A stretch of 64,000 nt of DNA from Enterococcus sp. 9E7_DIV0242 (GTDB taxonomy: Bacteria > Bacillota > Bacilli > Lactobacillales > Enterococcaceae): positions 372,001 to 436,000 of the forward strand of contig NZ_CP147247.1 in assembly GCF_002140975.2 (NCBI RefSeq), given 5' to 3'. Shown here one piece after another: positions 24,333 to 35,100 of this stretch. Made by a program: the position numbers and the translations under genes. Positions within the stretch are counted from its first letter, which is position 1. The number at the start of each line of letters is the position of its first letter. The notes below the pieces were generated by a model. It ran no database searches. It saw nothing but the letters and a program-made list of their open reading frames with translations, and was not told the origin of the DNA.

Positions 24333-25337
24333 TTATGCATGTATTTGCATGTAACGATCTCTTAGCTGTTCCATTTTTCGTTCTCTGGAATGACTGATTT
24401 CTTTTGTACTCCCCTTTGGTAACACCTTATCAGAGGTACATTGGCTTTCGCGGTCCCACGTCATAGGGTCGCCATAGTCAAATTGAGTTAAAAATTGTAC
24501 GGTTTCACGGATAACGTAGGTCGGTGTGGATGCACCACCGGTTACGCCAACAACATTGACATCCTTCAGCCACTCAATCTTGATATCAGAAATATCTTCG
24601 ATCAAATGAGCGGGCGTCCCTGCTTGCTCGATCGATACCTGTGCCAAACGATTACTGTTGTTACTTTTCGCATCCCCTACGACTAACAGCAAGTCACAAT
24701 CGCCGGCTTGCTCTACTACAGCTGCTTGACGCTCGATTGTCGCACTGCAAATATCTTTGTTGTAAATAGCATTTGGAAACTTGTTCATTAGGTGTTCTGT
24801 CATTTCTTCTACATCCCATTGACTCATGGTTGTTTCATTTGAAATGTAAATCTTATCATTATCAAGCTCAATTGCTTCCGCATCCTCAAGTGATGTTATC
24901 AAATGAACTTTTTCAGGATTGATCCCAATTGTTCCAACGGCTTCCGGGTGACCCGCCATGCCTATATAGAGGACATCAAAACCATCTTCAACTCTTTGTG
25001 CTACGATTTCATGAATAATTGCAACTTCCGGACAGGTTGTATCAACAACCGCCAGATTTTTTGCTGCAGCAATCTCTCTCACTTTAGGAGAAACCCCGTG
25101 TGCGGTAAAAATAACTGTACCGGAATCGATTTTTTCCAGCATTTCTTCTCGATCGCCTTCCATCACGATGATTCCTGCTTCTTCAAATGCTTTGGCCACG
25201 ATCGTGTTATGCACGACATACCCAAGTGAATAGATTGGTCTTGGTAAGCTTGTGTCCTTCACCACATTTTTAGATAAAACTAACGCATCAACAACGCCAT
25301 AACAATGCCCTCTTGGTGTAATATTTAGAACGTTCAT
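24333..25337 (-). CDS. ispH: 4-hydroxy-3-methylbut-2-enyl diphosphate reductase (IspH/LytB)
   Basis: The 334-residue protein has the three [4Fe-4S]-ligand cysteines in 'ITPRGHCYGVVDA', 'AVVDTTCPEVAIIH' and 'YNKDICSATIERQ'. It also has substrate-binding 'FTAHGVSP', 'GMAGHPEAVGT' and 'DAKSNNSNRL'. IspH makes IPP and DMAPP in the last step of the MEP pathway. A C-terminal tail of about 30 residues exceeds the core. Enterococci studied so far use the mevalonate route, so this may be an orphan copy. It lies 78 bases downstream of the NRPS thioesterase on the same strand with no clear terminator between. Its role there is unknown. Confidence 0.88.
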   Translation of the reverse strand: MNVLNITPRGHCYGVVDALVLSKNVVKDTSLPRPIYSLGYVVHNTIVAKAFEEAGIIVMEGDREEMLEKIDSGTVIFTAHGVSPKVREIAAAKNLAVVDTTCPEVAIIHEIVAQRVEDGFDVLYIGMAGHPEAVGTIGINPEKVHLITSLEDAEAIELDNDKIYISNETTMSQWDVEEMTEHLMNKFPNAIYNKDICSATIERQAAVVEQAGDCDLLLVVGDAKSNNSNRLAQVSIEQAGTPAHLIEDISDIKIEWLKDVNVVGVTGGASTPTYVIRETVQFLTQFDYGDPMTWDRESQCTSDKVLPKGSTKEISHSRERKMEQLRDRYMQIHA

Positions 25338-25415
25338 TTAATAAAATCCCCTTTTCGTTTGAATAGATATGAACTGTACTCAGTAGCAGTCATTTCATCT
25401 ATTTTTCGTATTTTT

Positions 25416-26102
25416 TTATGCATACTGATTAATAACTGCTGCCGTTTCCGTATTTTCTGTGATAAAGAAGTGACCGCCCTCTACTTGGAAGAATCTGCAT
25501 TCGGCTGTTGTATATTTTTGCCAGTCTTCATGATGTTCTAAAGCATCTGCATCTTCTTTCCCGTTGATGACAAGTAACTCTCCATCTACCGGTTCTGGTA
25601 TCTGTGACACTAATGAGTTCAATAAACGATAGTCAGCTTGAACAATCGGTAAAAATAGTTCTACCAGCTCCGGACTTTCAAAGAACTCTTCAGATGTCGC
25701 ACCTCCTTTCTTCATTTCATCTAGAAGTGAAGCTTCATCTGTCTCCGCCAGTGTTAAGTGCTCTGGCGGTTCCGCCCCACAGATAATTAGCCCTTTTGGG
25801 GGAGTTCCGCCGCGTTTTGTGATCATATGATAAAGGTGAGGCAGAAGCTCTCCCCCCATGCTATGACCAAGAAGATAGTACGGCTTATCCTGCTGAGTAT
25901 ACTGTGACAAGGTCGATTCGAGCGCCTTGAACAGCTCCTCTGTTGATAGCGCACATTCTTCACCAAAACGCATCCCCCGTCCTGGTAACTCCAAAGGGAC
26001 AAGAGTAAATCTCTTGTTATCCAGCTCCCCAGCTAGTACATCCGTTAAAATGGCTGCAGATCCTCCAGCGTAAGGGAGACAAAGTATGTCGATTGTTCCC
26101 AT
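25416..26102 (-). CDS. Type II thioesterase of the NRPS cluster
   Basis: The 228-residue alpha/beta hydrolase resembles SrfAD/GrsT. It has the N-terminal 'CLPYAGGSAAIL', nucleophile 'YYLLGHSMGGELLPHL' (Ser near 81), 'VINGKEDADALEHHEDW' (Asp) and 'RFFQVEGGHFFIT' (His). Such stand-alone enzymes clear misacylated or blocked carrier domains on synthetases. It directly follows the second synthetase gene, separated by a strong hairpin, and has an AGGAGG site of its own. No product-releasing thioesterase is fused to the synthetases. Confidence 0.88.
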   Translation of the reverse strand: MGTIDILCLPYAGGSAAILTDVLAGELDNKRFTLVPLELPGRGMRFGEECALSTEELFKALESTLSQYTQQDKPYYLLGHSMGGELLPHLYHMITKRGGTPPKGLIICGAEPPEHLTLAETDEASLLDEMKKGGATSEEFFESPELVELFLPIVQADYRLLNSLVSQIPEPVDGELLVINGKEDADALEHHEDWQKYTTAECRFFQVEGGHFFITENTETAAVINQYA

Positions 26103-26150
26103 TAAAATACCTCCTGTTACGTATTGTTTACATAGATGTGTAAAATGAAT

Positions 26151-26190
26151 TCGTTTCGGCGGACGACAGAGGGTCCAGCCGCCGAAACGA
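26151..26190. other. 12-bp hairpin between NRPS2 and the thioesterase gene
   Basis: TCGTTTCGGCGG (26151-26162) and CCGCCGAAACGA (26179-26190) pair perfectly across a 16-base loop that can itself form GAC/GTC. The minus strand after it lacks a continuous T run (AATTCATTTT), so it may be a leaky terminator or an mRNA-stability element that lowers thioesterase/ispH expression. Confidence 0.7.
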
Positions 26191-26194
26191 GTTA

Positions 26195-29100
26195 TTATTT
26201 CTCTTTCAGTGAACGAATAAACTGTTTCAGCTCGAAATCAAGCGTTTCAATCAGTTCTTTTTCTGCACCACTTTTACACTCTAGATTTGTCAAAATAATT
26301 TGGTCTGTTGTGTGAAGAATATTTGCTACTTTTCTACTATTGGTTGTTCCAACTGCTTCGTCATTTGCTAACAGTTGGCGTTCATCGAACAAGCTGTTTT
26401 CCTGATCAAACATCATCAGGAAATTGACGATTTGTGTTGGTAAATCAGCTAAATCTATTCTATTCACGATTTCTGCTACATTCGGGTATTGTTGCTGCAA
26501 TGCTTGATTTTCCATTAATGTCAACAGATGTACATGATGTGCACTCATATAGCTTAGACTATTTCGACTTTTTTCAGTCAATGATTGTGTTTGTCCCGCT
26601 TTCACTGTTAGCGGCAATAGATCTATATAACTGCCGATTTGTTCTGTAAACTGCTGTTTTCCATAACTTCTGCCAATTTGAATCATCAAAAGCGGAATAT
26701 CGATAGTTGAGAACGTATGTCTCAAAGCACTCAGATACAAATGCTCAGCTAAACGGAAACCTTCATCCTCTGCTAATGCATACTTAGACATATCGTGATG
26801 ATAAGTCACCCAGGTATGGGCAGTTTTCGCTTTAGTTGTTTGGTAATCGGTCAAGGCTCGATCGAAATCAGAAAGTTCCATTGCCTCAATTAGTTCTGCT
26901 TCAGTAGCGGATACAGGTCCCGCTTCCAGAAGCTGCGTGTAGTCTGTATAGTGCGCAATTTCAGCTGCTATTGGGTTGTCCATCGCTAATAACTCATGGA
27001 ACCTGGCGTTGAGAATCTCGCTACTAAAGCCATCAAAGACCAAATGAGATACCGGAAGCAGGACTTCATATTTTTGCGCATGCCATTTTACAACAAATAA
27101 ATGATGCGTCAAATCGTCATGAATAGGATAGTCAGGATTGCTGTAGCATTCAATCTGTCCCTCGATTTTCTTAAGATGCTGTGCTCTTTCTTCTGCCGGA
27201 TAAACAGAAAGGTCAATGAATGGAATTGTCTGGATTTGTGTTGATTCCATTAATTTCATCGTTCCTTGTGCCGGATCGATCTGGCTACGCAACATCTCTT
27301 GTTCTTGTAGGAGCGTGTTCCAGATAGTAATAAACTGCGCTTTATCCCACGAACGATTTACCTGAATTCGTCCAAAAGAACCCATGACATCCATTGCATA
27401 TAAGGCATTTTGAGAGGCAGACAGGGTTGTAGTCAACGCAGTGTCTGCTGAAAGGACCTCCTCACTATACTTCACAGCTTGGCTTAATGCCTGCTGTAGT
27501 TGTTCATCAATTGATACCGCAGTTTTTAAGGATAGCTCAGTCGCATCTGCTGTTTCTACGCTTCGAGCTGCTTCAGCTTGAAGCTCCGCTAGTTTATTTC
27601 CAAGCTCCTTCACGCTTCTGTATTGGAAAATATCTCGGACAGATAGCTTTATTTGTTCCTTCGTCAATAAGGATAAAATACTGATGGCTTTGATTGAATC
27701 GCCGCCAAGCTCAAAGAAATCATCTGTTCGGCTGATTTGTGGTACACTCAAAACCTTTTCAAACATTGCCGCCAACATCTCTTCATTGCTTCCAATAGGA
27801 GCTTCGTATTGTCGATCAGTTTTCAGTTCTATTTGAGGTAAGCTGTGCTTGTCTACTTTCCCAGTAGCAGTTACCGGTATTTCGTCTAATTGCATCATAT
27901 AGGATGGCACCATGTAATCAGGCAATTCACTTCGTAAAGCTTCGCGCAGTTGTGGCAACTGCAGGTTTTCTTGGCTGACCATGTAGGCGTGGATAGCAGA
28001 TTCTCCAGTATGATCTGGTTTAACAACGACTGCGGCATTCTGGATATGTGTTTGCTTCCGCAGGACACTTTCGATTTCTCCAAGCTCCACTCTTAAGCCG
28101 CGAATTTTCACCTGATCGTCCATCCGACCCATATATTCCAAGACACCGTTTGGTAACCAACGAACGAGGTCACCGGCATGATACATCTGACCAGAACCGA
28201 ATGGATTTGGTACAAACTTTTCAGCGGTCAATTCAGGTCTATTCATATACCCGCGCCCGAGGTTTTCCCCTGTAATACACAGTTCTCCCGGCATACCTAC
28301 ACCACACAGTTGTCCCTCATTCAAGACATAAATTTGGTTATTCGGTACCGGTTTTCCTAACGGAATATAGCTACTGTCAGTGACTTCATGTGTCACGATC
28401 AGAACGGTTGCTTCTGTTGGCCCACACATATTGAATATTCGAGCATCCGTGTGTCTGCGCATTTGCTCATACAAGGCGCCTGGGAAGACTTCTCCACCTA
28501 AAACGATGGTTGTCAAATGACGCATATATGCACAATTTTCTTCATCCATCATGAACATTTTCATTTTAGACGGAGTCGTTACCATTAAGTTTGCTTTACT
28601 TTGTTCGACCAGTTGAGCCAGAAGTGCCTGACTTTCCTGCTCTTCTTCGTCTGCCAAGACAATCTTGATTTGATTCAAGAGTGGCAAGAAGCTTTCTTTG
28701 ATAAATACATCAAAACAGTAGGTTGTCACAGAAATAAAGGTTGGTTCCGGATGGCTCAGCATGGAATCTCCAAAGGCCATTTTTCCTGTACAGTAATTGA
28801 CAATATTTCGATGCTCCAACATAGCCCCTTTTGGTTTTCCAGTTGTTCCGGACGTATAGAGACAGCAAAACAGATCTGTCGGTTGATTGACCCCAGGTAG
28901 ATTTTTTGTTGGTAATTGAGCCAATTCGGGATTCTCGTATAAATCGATCACCGGAATCTCTGTTACTATTGGTAGGACACGATGTGCCGTCAAAATGGCT
29001 TTCGGTTGACTATCTTCCAACATATAGGTGATTCGTTCCTCTGGATAACTTGGATCGATCGGCACATAGGCACCGCCGGCTTTAATAACGCCTAGCATAG

Positions 29101-32100
29101 CAACCAAAAGCTCTACACTTCGAGCAGTGAACAAGGCCACCCGGTCATCTGGCTGAAGGCCCATTTCACGAAGTTTTACAGCTAACTGATTTGCCCGCTG
29201 ATTCAACGCGTCATAAGTGATTTCTTGCTCTTTAAAGACAAGTGCAGTTTTTTGCGGTACTTTCGCTACTTCTGCTTCAAACAATTCAACCATTGTTTTC
29301 CCTTTTGCATAAGGTGTCTCTGTATCATTGAAGGTCGTCAGAACAAGCTGTGTTTCAGCATCATCCAATAAGGATAGTTGACGAAGGGTTTGGTTCGGCT
29401 CCATCAGCATGGCTTGAACAAGCTGCTTCATTCGTTTTACAATCAATTGAATTTCTTCATTTTTATAAATAGCTGGATCATAGAGCACTTCGATCGTTAA
29501 TTGCTCATTCATGAAGACTTTGACCGTGATCGGGTAATTCGTTTGCTCTCTAACTGCTTTTGTCTCAAATGCAGTTCCCTGTTCTACAGATTGACGAACC
29601 GTTTCATCAATGTAGTAGTTTTCAAAAATGAACAACGTTTTGAATAGCTCAGAGCCCAAACTACTTTGCTGTTGCACCTCTGCTAAGGAAAGGTAATCAT
29701 AGCTACTGCTTTCAATGGACTGCTGCTGCACCTCTTTTAAAAGCTCAAGGAGGGATCGATCTTTTTCAGCAGTTACACGAACAGGAACAGTGTTGATAAA
29801 TAGTCCGACTGCTTTTTCGATGTCTGTCAGTGGCACATTTCGTCCGGAGACAACTTTCCCGAAAACAGCATCCTTTGTATGATTTAGGTAATGCAGGGTC
29901 AATCCCCAAGCGGTTTCCAAAATGCTGCTTAGTGTTAGTTGGTTTTTAACAGACAACTCTTGTAGTCGTCCACTCTCTTCTTTCGTCAACATGACCTGTG
30001 CAGCCGCTACCTGCTCTTGGGTCTCTTCCCTCCCCCCTAGCATTGGGATGATTTCTGCTGTTTCTGAGTAATCGACCAGCAACCTTTGCCAATAGCTAAG
30101 TGCCTCTTCTTTATCTTGTGCTCGCTGCCAATGAATATACTGTTGATAATTGGGTAGCGTAGCCTCCTCTGCCTTCGCTTTTTCAGCTAAAGCAGCCATT
30201 GCCCTACCTTCTGCGAGTGCTTGATAGTTTTCCATAAAATCCTTGAATAAAATCGGGAAACACCAGCCATCTAAAATAATATGATGGGCACTCCAAATCA
30301 ATAAGGTCTCCTCTTTAGAACGCTGAACCGTCAGTCGTATCAAAGAATCTGTGTCAAAGTCAAAACCTCTTTCGACATCGGCTTCAATCACTGTTTTACG
30401 TTCGTTTTCTGTTTCCGATACATCGATCACAGTTGCTTCCAGTTCCAGTGTTTTCATCACAGCCTGGACTGGATGGATCAAGTCTTTAAACACGATTTTT
30501 GTTCTTAGAACAGGATACTTGTACTGCAATAACTTGAAGCTTTGGCGCAATGTGTCTATATCTGCTGGAACAGTCAAGCGGAGAATTTGCTGCATGAAGT
30601 ATTCTCCGGAGCGTTCATTTTTTAGTCGATGATACAAAATACCTGACTGCATCGGGCTTAACGGATAAACCGCATCTACCTCATCTAAGTCGACTTGCTG
30701 TTTTAGCAGTTCGAACTCTTCTGCTGGCATATCCAGACTAAAATCAGAAGCAGTGAGTACGCGTTCTTTTTGAGCCAAGCAATGCTTGGTCAGCTCATGA
30801 AGGCTATTTTTGAAATTATCAGAGAAATCAGCAATAGCCTTCTCCGTATAGTTAAGCGCATCGTAGATCATTGTGATTTTCAATTGCTCATCGATGATCG
30901 AACAATTAATCGTCAACGGCTGATCCATCTTATTTTGACAAGAAATGTTATCGCCCGTGCTATAAATAGATTGCTGGAAGAAAACCGAAGCTTCCTGCTT
31001 ATTGTTCCCAAGATAATTAAAGGCGATTTCCGTCTGGATTTCCGGCAGCTCATACTCGCTGTTATAACGGATGATGCCATAGCCTAATCCATTATCAGGT
31101 ACTTTTCTTAGCATCTCTTTCGTATGGACAATCGTCTCTTTTAGAGTCTCTTGGTTTGTTAATACCAATGGATATAAGCTGGTAAACCAGCCCACTGTTC
31201 GATCGATATCCGGAGAATTCGGTATTTTTTCCCGACCGTGACTTTCCAATTGTACACTGATTTTATCTTTTCCAAGCCATTGAGAAGCAGCTTGGCTTAA
31301 ACCAGTCAATAATAAATCGTTGATTTCCGTTCCATAGGCTTTCCCTGCTTGATAAAGGAGTGCTTCAGTAGTGTCCTGCCCTATTTCCAGATGTGCTTCC
31401 TTGTACATCGGCTCAACTTCAGTATTTGAAGTTACAGTAACTGTCTGCATATCAGTGATTTCTTCTGCGATGTTCTCCCAGAATGGCACTTCTTTTTTGA
31501 GCTCAACACTTTGACTATGCCTTTCTAAAGCAGTCGCCCATTGATCGAACGCAGCAGTTTTTTCAGGTAATTGAACGGTTCCTTGCTGTAGCAGCTGCTG
31601 ATAGCTTGTCGCTAAATCTTCTAAAATAATCTGCCAAGATACTGCGTCTACAACCAAGTGATGAATGCAGATAAAGAGTTCATCTGCTTCTTTAAGGCGA
31701 TACAGTACGGCTTTCACCAACGGGCCTTTTTCAAGGTTCATGCTAGATTGGATACGTGTATTTCCTTTTTTAATTTTTTCTGTGACGTCTATTTCTTTTC
31801 GCCAGTCTACAGTTTGGACTTCTACAAGTAAGCTGTCTTCTGTACTCTGAATGCGTTGTTGCCCATTTTTATACACACTTCTTAGTTGGTCGTGGTGTGC
31901 GACTACTTTATCAAAGGCTGCTTTCAATACCACATTATCCATCCGTTCAGCTGCTCGCAACATCAATGACTGATTGAAGTGTTCCGGGTGTTTATGAGCT
32001 GTTTGGAAGAAGTGTTTTTGTACAGGTGTCAAGGCAACAGGACCCGTCACTTCTCCTTGCGCATATACAACTACTGCGGCTTTGGTGATCCGCAGAGCAA

Positions 32101-35100
32101 TCGATTGGACTGTATAAAGCTGCATGATATCCTTCACGCTGACTTCAAACCCTTTTTCTCTCATTTTTGAAACGGCTCGAATGGCTTTGATTGAATCACC
32201 GCCAAGTTCGAAAAAGCTGTCCGTGATGCCAATTGGTGATACGGCTAGCACCTCTTCAAAAACAGTCACAAGAGCGTGTTCCATGTCATTGCTCGGTGAA
32301 ACATACGCTCGTTCTGTCGAAATTTCTATTTGAGGTAATCGGCGTTTGTCAACCTTTCCTGTTGGTGTTACAGGAATCTCCTCTAGCTGCAGCATATAAG
32401 GCGGCACCATAAAATCAGGTAGTTCTTGTCTCAATACTTCGCGCAAGTGAGATAGATCAAGAGTCTCAGGACTGACCAAGTAAGCATGGATCGCCGGCTC
32501 CTCTGTATGATCCGGTTTAACGACAACTGCAGCATTGGTAATGCGAGCTTGTCTGCGTAGTACACTTTCAATTTCTCCCAGCTCAACACGCAAGCCGCGT
32601 ATTTTGACCTGATCATCAATTCGACCCAAGTATTCTAAATCACCATTTGGTAACCAACGGACGAGATCTCCTGCATGATACAACTGGCCGGGACCGTACG
32701 GGTTTGGTATGAACTTCTCAGCAGTCAGCTCCGGACGCTTCATATAGCCTCGTCCAAGATTTTCTCCAGCAATACATAATTCCCCTGGCATACCTACACC
32801 ACAAAGCTCGCCATGATCCATCACATAAATCTGATTGTTCGGCACAGGTTTTCCTAATGGGATATAAGCACTGTCAGTCACTTCATGGGTTACAATCAGA
32901 ACGGTTGCTTCTGTCGGCCCACACATATTGAAAATTCGCGCATCTGTTTGTCTACGCATCTGCTCATACAAACTTCCCGGAAAGACCTCTCCCCCTAAAA
33001 TAATCGTTGTAAAATGGCGCATGTAGTGACAATTGGATTCATCCATCATGAACATTTTCATTTTAGATGGTGTTGTTACCAGCAAATTCGCTTCATGCTT
33101 CTCTACAAGCTGTGCAAGTAAATGCTGACTCTCCTGCTCCTCTTCATCAGCCAAAACGATTTTAATCTGGTTCAGCAATGGCAAGAAGCTTTCTTTGATA
33201 AAAATGTCAAAACAATACGTCGTGACCGAAACAAAGGTTGGGTTAGGATGGCTCAAGAAAGAATCCCCGAAGGCCATTTTTCCAGTACAATAGTTCACGA
33301 TATTTCGGTGCTCCAGCATCACGCCTTTTGGTTTACCTGTTGTTCCGGAAGTATACAGACAACAAAATAAATCTGTTGGGGTATTCACTGCTGCTAAATT
33401 ACTGACATCCGGAACCTCTGTACAAGTATCAGGAGTTGTGACCTCAATAACTGGGATAGTAACAGCCAACGGCAATTCTCTATGAGCAGTCAAAACGGCT
33501 TTTGCTTCGCTGTCCTCCAACATATATTGGATGCGTTCTTCCGGATAGCTTGGATCGATCGGTACATACGCTCCACCAGCTTTGATGACTCCTAACATAG
33601 CCACAAGCAACTCCACACTTCGAGCCGTGAAAAGAGCTACACGATCGTCCGGCTTGATTCCTGTTGAACGTAAATACCAAGCAAGACAGTTCGCCCGCTG
33701 GTTCAACTCTCTGTAAGTTACTTGCTGCTCTTTAAAGACGACAGCTACCTTATCAGGTGTCCGTGCAGCTTGCTCTTCGAAGAGTTCAACGATCGTTTTT
33801 CCTTTTTCTGAAGGAGTCTCTGTATCATTAAAGGTTTGAAGAACAAGCTGCTGCTCTTCAAGTGATAAAGCATTCAACGAGTGAATCGAGCGCTGGGCAT
33901 TGTGAGTAACCTCCTGTAACAGCTGCTCATAATGAGCAATCATATAGTGAATCGTTGCTTCATCAAATAAGTCAGTCGCATATTCAACGCTTAATTCGTA
34001 GCCTTCGTTTTTCTCAATTAGATTGAATGTCAGATCAAACTTGGCAGCTGGATGGTTCAAGGTCAACTCCTCGACCTCAATGTCCTTCAAATGGATAGTG
34101 GCAGATTCGTTATTCTGTAGAACGAACATGACATCAAACAAGGGATTCCTAGAGAAATCTCTAGCTAATGCCAAATCCTCTACCACTTCCTCAAATGGAT
34201 ATTCTTGATGCTCATAAGCTTTCAAGCTTTCCTCTTTGATTTCACGTAAGAAGGTATCAAATGATTTCTCTGGTGTTGGTTTCCCTCGCATGGCCAGTGT
34301 ATTAACAAACATACCAAGGATTTTCTCGGTATCCTTATGCGTTCTTCCGGAAATCGAGGTTCCGACAATAATATCTTCTTGGCGACTATGCTTGTGAAGC
34401 AACAGCATGCATGCTGAAAGTAAAACCATATATTCTGTTGCTCCATGGGCTTGCGCCAATTGCAGTACACCATTTTTTAGCTCAGGTGCCAGTGTTTTTT
34501 TGAGCATAGCCCCACGGTAGGTTGGCTGCAAAGGTCGTGGATGATCTAATGGTAGATCAAGGACCGGCAGCTCTCCGCTAAAGTGTTCTTTCCAGAATTC
34601 TTGCTGTTCTGCCAATCCTTTCTCCGCAAACCACTGACTGTAATCCTTATAGGAAACCGTAAGTTCAGGGAGCGTAGCGGAGGAATCGTTATATAAAACG
34701 GAAAATTCTTCAAACAATTGATTGATTGAAATTGCATCTGCAATGATATGGTGAATATCGAAAAATAAGACATGTTTTAGCTCTGATAGAGTCAGCAAGC
34801 GGCCTCTCATCAATGGTGCTTGAGAGAGATCGAATGGTTGAACAAAATGATCAAACAGCTGTGCCAGTTCCTTCTCCTCTAGTGTCAACTCATCATGCGT
34901 AAAGGCTAGTTCTGTCTGTTCATGGATTTTTTGAACAGCTTCTCCGTTGATCGTATGGAAGCTGGTTCTTAATATCTCATGGCGCTGTACTAATTGTTCA
35001 AACACAGCTTTTACTTTCACTGCATCTACTGGACCATCAAAGCGAATGGCCGCGGGTAGGTTATACGCAACACCTAAGTCATTTAACTCGTTCATAACGT

